A stretch of DNA of 64,000 nt from Ottelia alismoides (Eukaryota > Streptophyta > Magnoliopsida > Alismatales > Hydrocharitaceae). The DNA is taken from NCBI GenBank assembly GCA_037367405.1, contig JAZKJV010011603.1, forward strand, positions 1-64,000, read 5' to 3'. Below the pieces are notes generated by a model. That model saw nothing but the letters and a program-made list of their open reading frames with translations, made no database searches and had not been told where the DNA came from. Shown here piece by piece: positions 52,093 to 62,555 of the stretch (its first letter is position 1; each line of letters begins with the position of its first letter). Made by a program: the position numbers and the translations under genes.

Positions 52093-53292
52093 CAACTTTT
52101 AAGATTTCATGCACATATTACGGGGTTATGCGAGACAACCAGTGGCATCTTGCTATAGAGTAGAAGATGGTTGCCCTACAGTTGTGCAGTATATGGAGCT
52201 TGATTACTGCCTCTACTAGGTCTTCTGTAGTTGGTTGCAATTGAGATTTTACATTGAACCGTCATGCAGATGGTCCTATTGATTGCTACAAGGCTACTCT
52301 TATGGGTCATTGGTTCACCCAGGCTTATGGGGTAGATTATCATGATATGTTCTCTCTTAGGGCACGTTATTCTACCCTTCGATTCCTTCTTTCAGTTGCA
52401 GTGATACGAGATTGGTCTATGCCCCAGCTTGATGTGAAGAATGCATTTTTATATGGGGACCTGCAAGAGGAAGTCTACATACAACATCCACCTATATTCG
52501 CTGCTGAGGAGGAGTGTCAGAAGCTTTGCAAACTTCATAAGGCTATCCATGACCTTAAGCTGAGCCTTAGAGCATGGTTCTAAAAGCTCTCAGACTAGAT
52601 AGGACAACTGAGCTTCACAATATAAATTGCAGATCATTCAATCTTTGATGATGTTATTATTACAGGATATAATGTACATGGTATTAGTGCAGCTAAGGAG
52701 TTCCTTGGTCAGCTGTTTGTCACCAAAGAACTTAGCAATTTACGATACTTCACATGGCTTGAGTTCGCCATGAACCAACAGGGTCTTGTGACGATCTAAA
52801 GGAAATTTACTACTGATCTCCTCTCAGAGACCGGCATGGTAGATTGCAGATTTACCACTCCTTTGTGGATTCCAGCATGAAGCTATTTGTGATGATGCAG
52901 AGGAGGGTGGATAAGAGGAGATACAAAGAACTCGTTGAGAAGCTCCTCTTTGTGACCATTACCAAGCCAAACATTCCTTTTGTTGTGAGCAAAGTTAGCG
53001 AGTATATAAAGCAGGAAAGACATGCACATATAGATGTGATTCACATGGTTCTGAGGTATCTGAAGTCCTCTCCAGGTACTGGATTGCTCTTTAATCGGGG
53101 GACATCTCTGTCCATCACGGCATGTGTAGACGCAGACTATGTCGAATGCCTCGAGGATATGAAATCTACCTCTGGCTTTGTAGTGTTCATAATGAGCTCT
53201 TTGGTGTCATGAAAGAGCAAGTAACATATTATGGTTGGCAAATCTAGTGTTGAGTCAAAGTACATAGCCATGACGTAAGGGAGCATTAAGAT
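52093..53292 (+). pseudogene. copia reverse transcriptase and RNase H remnant, plus strand
   Basis: VDYHDMFSLRARYSTLRFLL, PQLDVKNAFLYGDLQEEVYI, KELSNLRYFTWLEFAMNQQG and RYKELVEKLLFVTITKPNIP are the copia RT series. YLKSSPGTGLLFN and ACVDADYVECLEDMKSTSGF begin RNase H (53060-53190). The catalytic YVDD box is lost (about 52640). It ends at 53292 where another LTR is inserted. Nothing upstream of RT is present. Confidence 0.88.
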
Positions 53293-53624
53293 TGTTAGAA
53301 AATAGGATGCAGAAGCGTATCCGAATAATAAAGAACTAAACTTAAGAACAACGAGATTTTACATGAAACCCTACTCCCTAAGGAGCGGGATGAAATCACG
53401 GGAGAATGCCTCAAAGGGCTGATCTATGCATTGCACTTTCTCATATGACTACAGGGGTGTGGGTTGACTACAGGGGTGTGGGGTTCTACATATAGCCCCC
53501 ACTGAGTCTCCACATCTCCAAACTGGTAGATGTGGGACTAAACAACTGGATGGGGTAAATGGATCATGGAGGTATCCATTTACCCATCTACAACTCAACA
53601 AGCACACAACCAAATATTCCAACA
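53293..53624 (-). repeat. LTR (332 bp) of the non-autonomous copia family, minus strand
   Basis: On the minus strand TGTTGGAATATTTGG to TTTTCTAACA. It matches the LTRs at 6385, 10043 and 48341 and carries a local duplication of ACTACAGGGGTGTGGG (53450-53485). The adjacent 53625-53645 is its polypurine tract (AGCTTGAAGGGGGG on the minus strand). This is therefore the 3' LTR, and the rest of that element lies beyond the gypsy insertion at 53646. Confidence 0.88.
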
Positions 53625-53645
53625 CCCCCCTTCAAGCTGGAGCAT

Positions 53646-55816
53646 TGATGAATCCATGATTCTCACTCTTTATTCTTTTATTTTAGCTCTTCTTTTTGGT
53701 AAAACCTCTTGTAAATACCTGTAAGTTCTATAACTTAGCATGTTACGTGCCCTTGTTAAATATGCATAATTAGCATGTATTTTGCAAAAATAAAAGAATA
53801 AAGGATAAGGAAAAGAATGAGGTATTTAAATAAATACAGAGTGACCCAAATCCCAAGAGAAGGACAAGACTTGACCTGATCGCAAATTAAGTAAGTAGAG
53901 AGAGATAGGGTCTATTATGTACTGTACATATCACCCATACTTGTACATATTATTTATTTATGTATTTTTGACAAAACCAAAGTATTTTATTCTTTTATTC
54001 CCTTATATATAGCTTTAATAATATTATAAAAATAAAATAAAAATAAAAATCAGAAGACAAAAAGAAAAATAAAAATAAAATCATCAAACCTTTGTATAAG
54101 ATATACATGTACATATCACATCCACTATTTATTATATACCTTTAAATAATCTATAAAAATAAAATAAAAATTATTTTATACTCCTAAAATTATGTTGTAA
54201 ACAAATAAAATATAAAATAAAGGTATTTCTATAAAGTTAATAAAATAAAAATACTTGTACAAAATACCTAGGTATATTTAACCTGTATATAATATTATAT
54301 ACTGTATATACACTATTTTATTTTTCATCACTGTCACCGGAGCGAGTTCTTGCAGATCTTCTTCCCACCGTTGGATGAGTTCCCCGCCAGATTTCATCAC
54401 TGTCACCCGACAGTGTCAGCTTTGGAGTTGTTAGATCTGACGCATCTGACGCACACGTTCTAGACAAATCTTGAGCTGTCAGATCTACAACAAGAGTCGA
54501 TCAGCACCATACATTGCCTGCCTCCACGCGCGCCACGTGCCCTTACCCTGGGTATATTTCATTTTTTATCCCGCATGTTTCTCTATTTAGTTCTAGTCCA
54601 TTAAATAAAAGTGTAGTTAAGAACTTTTACAGTCAGGACCTCGTAGTTTACAGTATTTGCATTTTAGTCCCTCCGAATCTGAAGCACGTATATGCTCACA
54701 TGATTGTTGGGTTATTTATAGTTCTTGCCCTTGAACTTTTATGCTATTACTACTTGAATGTTGAGTTTCTAAAAATTGCATTTATGCCCCTGTGCGTACA
54801 AAATTGAGCATGTGCGTGATTTGAGTGGACTTTTTGCAGATTGACCCCGAGCTTTTATATTGTGTTATTGATTCGGTCCAAGAACTTGAAATAATTGCGA
54901 ATAGGTCCTTGTGAACTGTGCTTAATTACTTGCTTTATTTTGAACTTAATAAATATTACATTAACTCGAAAAATGACATAAAAATTATCATTGGCTCCTA
55001 TAGTGTGTAATATTTACTGTAATTTTGTTGGGTTGGTAAATTTGCATTTTCTATTTTTAAAAATTCAGAACCCCTAAAAATGTCCCTATTTGCCTTATAA
55101 ACATTATAAAAATTTGAAAAGTGCCTTGAAAATTCTATAAAAACTACTGTGTGGGTCTATTATTGTGCTTTAACTTCTGTGTTAATTTTGGTTCGAAAAT
55201 TGACTTTAGAAATCCTAATCGCAAAACAACCAAAATCTTATAAAAATCATATAAAATCAAAGAAAAAAATCCAAAAATTGTAATTTTAGTTCTTTTATAG
55301 CTTTTATCCTCTATTTTATCATACAATTGCTAATAAGGAATTTAGAGCATTTTAATTATTTTTAATATGCAATTTAGTCCTGACTGTGCACTAAACATTT
55401 GAAAAATGAAAGAAAATTACCAAAAATACTTTAAAAATCAGAAAACTCAAAAATATTTTTACTTTAATTTTCTGACTATTTTTGGTTAATTAGAAAAGTC
55501 CAAAAATGATTGTTGTGTTTGCTTTCTTTGAACTATGTGCTTGTGTGCTTTATTCAAAAATTTAAAATCTAAAAATTAAAACCACTAAAAATTATTTTAT
55601 TTTGGGAAATTTGACTACATACTTCTCTCGTGCTCCATGTGTTCGACCCTAGTGGTTATACCAGGTAAATAAAATAGCGAACCACTTACATACTTCATTG
55701 ATTGTATTTCTCCTTGAGTGGTTTTATCTTTCTCGATTGGCTGTGCCTATTGATTGGGGGGGCAACGGCCATTGATTTATCTTGATACTTAACCCTAGTC
55801 GGTAGGTCGCTCATCA
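53646..55816 (+). repeat. 5' LTR (2,171 bp) of the Athila-like element
   Basis: TGATGAATCCATGATTC to GGTCGCTCATCA, AT-rich with long AAATAAAAATA stretches (53990-54300). It shares only the terminal bases and scattered phrases with the LTRs at 31684 and 62556, but resembles the minus-strand LTR ending at 51907. Confidence 0.8.
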
Positions 55817-55819
55817 GAA

Positions 55820-55837
55820 TGACACCGTTATCGGGGA
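55820..55837 (+). promoter_or_regulatory. Asp-tRNA-type primer binding site
   Basis: TGACACCGTTATCGGGGA, three bases after the LTR and followed by GCACGGCTTAG. Compare TGACGCCATTGCCGGGGA at 35438. Confidence 0.8.
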
Positions 55838-56593
55838 GCACGGCTTAGTAGTTAATTTTCAGTTTTGCTTTACTTATCTATTTGTTATAACAATCTCTGA
55901 CATCTCTTTGTTTCGCTTTTTGTGCGAGGAACCACCCGAGGGTCATTTCAGCTTTCTGTTGGAGGAGCTTGCATTCGAGGAGCAGAGAGAGAGTACTTAT
56001 AGCATATAGATAGTTTATTTTCGTAACATTTTATTATTGTAATAATTGTGGACTTGGACACTTGCTTGGACACTTAGACTTCAGGGTCTGTTTTGCCGAG
56101 TGCCAGCGCACTCGGGGGACCTCACCGCGGTTTTTCGTGGTTTTGTTTTTATCGTATTTTATTCATTTTTTATTCTCGAGATTTTTAACCCCTAGACTTA
56201 GGAATTTCTATTGATTGTGACGTAATTAGCTAAGGCCACTAATTGCTTATCTGATCCTATAGATCGTAATTGGACTTAGCTAAAATAAAATTAAAAAAGT
56301 TAACTCATTGGGATTAGAGACCACGTGACGAGAGAGGCCATATACAGCGTTGGCAGGATCCATTATAATGGGCACTGATTGTCATCGAAGACCGGATTCC
56401 GGTCTCTCTTCCCGATGTTAGCTACTTGTTCTTCACGATCAATAGAAGTTGCTCGTCTAAGGTCGATTTTCTTTTGCATTATATAGGTAGTTTATTTCCT
56501 GTCTTTACTTTTATGCGCGGATTACCCTGCATGTAGAGTGCTGAAGTCAGGTACGCATTTCTATCTCTGCATCCATCATTGTATTTGGTCGCA

Positions 56594-57068
56594 CATCGGT
56601 TTTTCCGACTTCCTCCCCCTGTTTTATTGGACTCAAAATAACTAAGGAAATTGGAAAATTCGTTAGGCGTTGTTTTATTCAGAAAAATATATAAAAAGTG
56701 ATAACTAAATAAAATTGGGACTGCTAATGCAAACTTTACCCTAAAATACACTTCACTTAAAAATTCTTGTTTTGAGGAGAGTCAACCCATCATTAGTTGA
56801 TTTATTTTTAGCGAGAGTGATCCACACACTAGGTAGAGTCATACCTGAACTCTCTTTAGACTACCGGTCTTGTGGTTGGTTGTTCTCCAGTGAGGCATTC
56901 ACCGGGTAGCTGGTAATCGGTCCGGGACTTCCTTAGCAGAGTGGATAGATCGGGTAGCCAGTAAACGATCCGCGATCCATACTGGCTGGGAAAAACTAGA
57001 CGTGGGATTGGGCCAGTCTCCTGGGAGCATCGGGTTCCAACAACTCGCTTAATCGCTCTGATAGATTG
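56594..57068 (+). other. conserved leader block shared with 36189-36655
   Basis: Same order of conserved phrases as the leader of the non-autonomous element, including the doubled GGTAGC(T/C)(G/A)GTAA motif (about 56907 and 56954) and GGCCAGTCTCCTGGGAGC. Confidence 0.75.
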
Positions 57069-57211
57069 ATTGATAACCTAAATAAAAATTGTCAAGATTA
57101 ACGGCTGATTTCTCACGGCCATCAGCTCGAGTGTTGAGTAGGTGAATAAGGGGTTTGATTTCTTATCTTGTTTGCATTCCAGATCTCATCTTCATAGATC
57201 TCCAGGTCAAG

Positions 57212-59776
57212 ATGATGGGGAGGAGGTCCCTTAGGCTGCCTTTGACACCACCGCTTTCGAACACTCCTCTCCATTCATCTAGGGCGGCTTCGGAGAGTTC
57301 AGACCCGCTCTCCGAACCCGAGTTCGCTACCACTTTGTTCCCCCTCGACCACACTTCTACCAGTCCTGAGTTGACAGAGCAGAGGCCAACACAATATGTG
57401 CTCATTTGACGGCACCTGAGTTAGGGTCTTTTACCTTTGCAGAGACCCAAGAGATGGCCAGCAATGAAGGACACACCGATGAGCAGCCTCAAGGATCATC
57501 ATATGTACTTGACCATGCCGCCATCAACAACACACTCTTAGCCTCCCTAGAGACCATGCATCGACAGATCAGAGACCAGGCAACATTTATGGACGAGGTA
57601 CGACGAGAGCTAACGCAGATGCGAGCCGGCAGAGTATAGCCGTAGAGACCAGCTGGTGGGAAGATACCAACAGTTGGAGGAGGAGACGTACGACCTGAGG
57701 ATTATCAGGAGCTCTCGAGACAGCCATGCACGATGAGGCAGTTGCACAATCCTGGTGAAACTCTTATCCACCGTTGGATCCGGTTACCGAAGATCCTGGG
57801 CGATTTCGAGCTTCGCCCTCGGACTATCCAGCTTTTGCTCAAGTTACATTGGCTAGCCATCGAGGAGCTGCACCTCCCTCTGCATGAATTCGAGATGATT
57901 TGCAGTACTGTCCACGATTAAGATTTGTGGACGAGTACACGATTAAGATGACCACCTTCCCGTTCTCCTTAGTTGACAGAGCAGCCTACTGGCTGAAGCA
58001 TTTGGAGAGGTATGTTACTACCTGGGAGTAGCTCTGGACCGAGTACTTGAACTAGTATTATTCACTAGGCCAGAGAGAGCTCATCGACCGATGTCCACAT
58101 CACGAGATATCCAAGTCCAACCTAGTTCAGAGCTTCTTTTGTGGGCTGACATCGGAGCTGTAAGGGCTTGTAAACACCTCATGTAGAGGTTCTTATTTTG
58201 CCAAGGATGATGACCAATTCTGGGCCATCTATGAGGAGATGGTAGAGAATTACACAGTGATGTCCCATACTTGGGTCTACACTCAGGGGAAGCCCCTTCC
58301 TCAGGCAATTTCATATCAGCGGATTGCACGCGTTGATGCGGGTCCTTCTACTTCGTCAGCAACAGCACAGGCCGAGTTCTCAACCGCTGACATGGACATC
58401 ATCAGCGCGAAGCTGGACCACATCGAGATCATTGAAAAGAAGCAGTGCCAGGGTCTCAACCAGATTGATCAGTTGACACCGATACTGAGTGACCTGAAGA
58501 CCCAGATCATGTGTCTCCAGGAGGCATAGACGGCTTCCCAGCCTCGTCTCAAGTTACGGGCCGATCCAGGGAGCAGTTCTACCCAGCCTTATGCCACATA
58601 CCACTAGGTTCACCACATGCAGGCAGAGCATGTCCAGCCGCCCCAGTACTACCAACAGCCACCACCATCTGTGGATACTCAGATGGCGGTCTACAGTCGG
58701 ATCAGCCCCTGGCAGCCATCCCCCCTCCACACTTTGAGTAGGAGATGTTGATGAAAGTCAACGGGACTTGGTACGATCTGTACCAGCAGTAGCTCGGGAT
58801 CCGTCGCGATCATTCCGGATTTAGATGGTCCACCGGAGGTACCTCTTCCCAGCAGCAGCCTCCAGCTCAAGCAGGGCAGAGCAACCAACAGCAGCAACAG
58901 CCCCATCACTCCCAACAGTACCACCGGCAACACCAGCAGGGTCTTCGTCCCTCATACCAGGGACAACAGTGGAGGCAGATCCCAGCTTCCCCCTCATTAC
59001 CAGCAACTGTCTCAGCTTCATTTCCAGCAAGGCAACCTGTCCGATTCTCATGGACCTGTCTATGAGAACCCAACCTTGATGACCTCGCCCACTTACTGAC
59101 AAGCAGGCATCTTTACAGCAAGAGATGGACGAGTTCCGGCAGGAGATGAGGGAGATTATCAAGGGCATGACCGCCATACCCGCTCAGATCGAACCAAATC
59201 CGAACAATCTCAAGAGGAAATCTGAGCAGGTATATTTTACAAAGACTACAACTTCTAGTGATACTTTGGGTGATATATCTTTCTGTGTTTGATGCTGATT
59301 TTGTGACACTTAGGAGCGGTAGGATGCCACCCGATGGCGCCTCGTTTGAGCGACGGCCTCATGGAGATTCTAGAGCACTAGACGAGGAGGATAGTGGTGC
59401 TGATGCCGCTCATGACGATGGTGATGGTTGTGCTGAAGTCACCAAGGATATAGATCCAACCGACGGTACTGAGGCTGTCGTGATTCCAGATGCAGATAGT
59501 GGTACTGATGCCACTAGTGTTCCAGTTGCTGAGCCAGAGTACGACGCTGATGCCGCAAATCCAGATGTTGTAGGTGGTGTTGATGCCACCAACTTTCATT
59601 CAGTCGTGTTACCTCCTTTTGTATCTCAGGACAGAAAAATACAAAAAAATCGAAAAATCGAAAAAAACAAAAATATGAATAAAAGAAAGGATTCTGTATT
59701 CCCTACGAGTCCATATGTGTTGTATGATGATATTGTTATGGATTCATCTTCTACATGTTCAGGAGCCTATTCCTAA
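57212..59776 (+). pseudogene. Athila-like gag remnant
   Basis: Opens MMGRRSLRLPLTPPLSNTPL at 57212. The capsid region reads, across stops and frame changes, MTTFPFSLVDRAAYWLKHLE (about 57948), REL.DRCPHHEISKSNLVQSF (about 58080), then the GL, GSYFAKDDDQ and FWAIYEEM phrases. This is the retrotransposon gag order of Athila/Tat elements. A coiled-coil-like stretch (IISAKLDHIEIIEKKQCQGL) and a Gln/Pro-rich segment (58600-58960) follow. The frame 59258-59776 is Asp/Ala/Thr-rich. At least six interruptions. Confidence 0.8.
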
Positions 59777-59779
59777 CCC

Positions 59780-60500
59780 TCATCTTTCTGGAGAGGGTCA
59801 AGCCATCCCCTTTCCTCAGGCAGTCCGCTTAGCGAAGAGGAATAAACCAGAAAATCCCAAAAAGAGACACCATGTAGAGTTCAGTCAACAGATGATTGAT
59901 TGATTGCAAATTCAGCCGACTCTATAGGAGGCACTAGAGCACATCGCCCTCTTCAAGAAAAACTTGAGAGAGAAGACCACGATCCGCAGGAAGAGGAGGA
60001 AGCACAATGCAGAGATCCATGTGCTTACTCGTGCCACTTTCTTTGCCATTCAGAACCGATTGCCAGCTAAGAGACCAGATGCAGGAGCTCCATATGTCAG
60101 ATGCCATACGGTTCGATCGTACCTTATTAGACAACGGTCTTTTATCAACATTCCTCCGGTAGCCTTACTCGACTGATTCGAGTTTGACCCTCTTCAATAG
60201 AGCAGGACAATCGTTTAGTTTGCTGGTAGCTCTGTCAAGAGGCCGAAGGGGTTATTGAAGGACGTGGCTGTCACAATTCAGGGCCTGAAATTCTCCGTGG
60301 ACTTTGTTGTAATGGATATGGAGATCCCTGCGTCTGTGATGGATACCCCCATCATATTAGGACGTCCATTCTTAGCTACAACTAAGGCGGTATCCGATCA
60401 TGATAGCAGGAAAGTATACATTCGCGTTGAGGGCGAAAGTGTACAAATAGAGACGATCAAGGAGACCAAAGCGAGAAATTCAGCCTGCTCAAGCAGTTGA
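59780..60500 (+). pseudogene. gypsy protease remnant
   Basis: Near 59990-60100 the pre-protease region is visible. FAGSSVKRPKGLLKDVAVTI, FSVDFVVMDMEIPASVMDTP and IILGRPFLATTKAVSDHDSR (60215-60430) form the C-terminal half of the retropepsin. It corresponds to residues about 250-325 of the ORF at 37522. The catalytic Asp segment is not recognisable. Confidence 0.8.
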
Positions 60501-61129
60501 GCGATTCAAAGCAGATGACAGATGCAGAGCGAGATGTCCATCAGGAGTGCGATTTTGTGATCACCGATGATGAGGCAGTTTGGTCAGACCCAGCAGCACG
60601 AGCCCTTGTCACGCCTTCTGATATGACCGATTTACAGATTTTGGCAGACGAGAGTTCAGAGAGCACACTCTTGGCAACAGATACATTCGAGGCTGATGAT
60701 CGTGGTCAGGATAGCGAAGCAGAGTATATTTCATGTTTTTCTGATTCAGATCCCTCGGATTCAGGCATTGATTGGTATGATTTTGATAATTATTTGTCAT
60801 GTATGATTCCTTTAGAGCCGTCATTTGGGACAAAGAACGGGCCGATGCAGATGACAGATACACTAGCAGAGCCGTCTTCATCAGATTCACAGGTGTAGCG
60901 AGAGTTCTCTCATGCAGATCTGGTAGCCATCATTCAGTCATTTCAGAAACCAGATTTGCCAACTCCCAGTTGTCCAGAACTAAAGACCTTGCCGCAGTCA
61001 ATGAAGTATAGAATCCTTGCGGGTGAGACAGAGATGTCCCAGTCATCATATCAGCAGATTTGACTGGAGATCAAGAATCTCGTTTCATGGAGGTTCTTCA
61101 AAGGAACCGCAAGGCGATTGGATGGAGCG

Positions 61130-62545
61130 TAGCTGATCTCAATGGGATAATTCCGACCCTGTACTCCACCACATTTATCTCGAAGAGGATGTCAAGCCAT
61201 CGCGTGAGTTTCAGCGACGGCTGAATCCAAATCTTCGAGATGTGGTCATTAAGGAAATATCAAAGTGGTGGAGCATCGATTTTATATACCTCATCTCCGA
61301 ATCCAAGTGGGTTAGTTCATTACATGTGGTCCCAAGAAAACATGTATCACTACAATTATGAGCGAGTCTGGAGAGGAGATAGCTATCCGGGCACCCACTT
61401 CTTGAAGGGTTTGTGTGGACTACAAACGATTGAATTAGGCTACCAAGAAGGATCATTTCCTACTACCATTTATTGAACATATCATCGAGAGGATAGCTGG
61501 GAAGAGTCACTATTATTTCCTTGAAGGGTACTCCAGACACAATCAGGTGGCAATAATGCCCGAAGATTAGGAGAAAACGGCATTCACCTGTCCGTTTGGG
61601 ACGTATGCCTTTAGACGGGTGCCCGTTGGTTTATATAATGCTCCGGCTACATTCCAAAGGTGCATTCTTTCCATTTTCTTGGACATGGTGACTGATTGTT
61701 TAGAGGTCTTCATCGATGACTTTTCGGTCTACGGCAACGGGTTCGATGCTTGTCTTGATTGCCTAGACCATGTACTTCAGCGTTGTATAGAGGTCCATCT
61801 TATATTATCTTGGGAGAAGAGCCACTTCATAGTTACTCAAGGGATGGTGCTTGACCATACATCTACAATAGGGGTATGTAGGTCGATCTGACCACGGTAG
61901 ATATCATCAAGAAACTCACTTCACCGTCCAATTCACGACAGTTGCGTTCTTTTATGGGGCATGTTGGTTTCTACCAACGATTCATTCCGGAATTCGGTCG
62001 TATTACCCGACCGCTCACTGATTTGCTAACGAAAGACACCGAGTTCATTGTAGATAATAAGTGTCTAGCGTCATTTGAGACTCTCAAGGGACTTGTTGTC
62101 GAGGCTCCTGTCCTTCAGCCACCCGATTGGTCTCTCCCATTCGAGATCATGACGGATGTTCTGATTTTGCCATAGGTACTGTGTTAGGATAGATTATGGA
62201 TGGATTGCCTTTTGCCATACACTATGCTAGCCGGACTTTGGATGCTGCTCAACGGAATTATACTGTTACTGAAAAAGAGATGCTAGCCGTAGTCTTTGCT
62301 TTGGACAAGTTCTGATTGTATATTCTTGGTTCTAGAGTGATTATCTTTACAAATCACATCGCCATTCGATTCGTCATGGCAAAGAAGGATGCCAAAGTCA
62401 GATAGACCAGGTGGATTCTTCTACTCTAGGAGTTTGACATAGAGATTAAGGATAAGCCTGAAGTCAAGAGTGTGGTGGCGGATCACCTCTCCCGTTTAGA
62501 GAATCTTGAGGATTCAGATCAGATTGCACCTATTACGGAGACCTT
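61130..62545 (+). pseudogene. gypsy reverse transcriptase and RNase H remnant
   Basis: PSREFQRRLNPNLRDVVIKE (61198), DFIYLISESKWVSSLHVVPR, VGLYNAPATFQRCILSIFLD (61622) and the FIDD catalytic box at 61709-61720. RSFMGHVGFYQRFIPEFGRI (61945) is the RT connection. RNase H: FAIHYASRTLDAAQRNYTVT, EKEMLAVVFALDKF and VVADHLSRLENLEDSDQIAP (to about 62540). It ends FPDE, where the Athila sequence normally continues into integrase. Stops and frameshifts are frequent. The 60500-61130 stretch before it is an acidic linker. Confidence 0.9.
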
Positions 62546-62555
62546 CCCAGATGAG

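Larger units (their letters stand above)
53646..62555 (+). mobile_element. Athila-like gypsy element, truncated at its 3' side
   Basis: 5' LTR, Asp-type primer site, leader, gag, protease, RT and RNase H follow in order. The pol sequence stops at ITETFPDE (62554), where another LTR begins. The integrase and own 3' LTR are not in the window. The left flank AGCAT (53641-53645) is the likely first copy of its target duplication, within the purine-tract region of the copia-type LTR element before it. Many stops and frameshifts are present. Confidence 0.85.
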
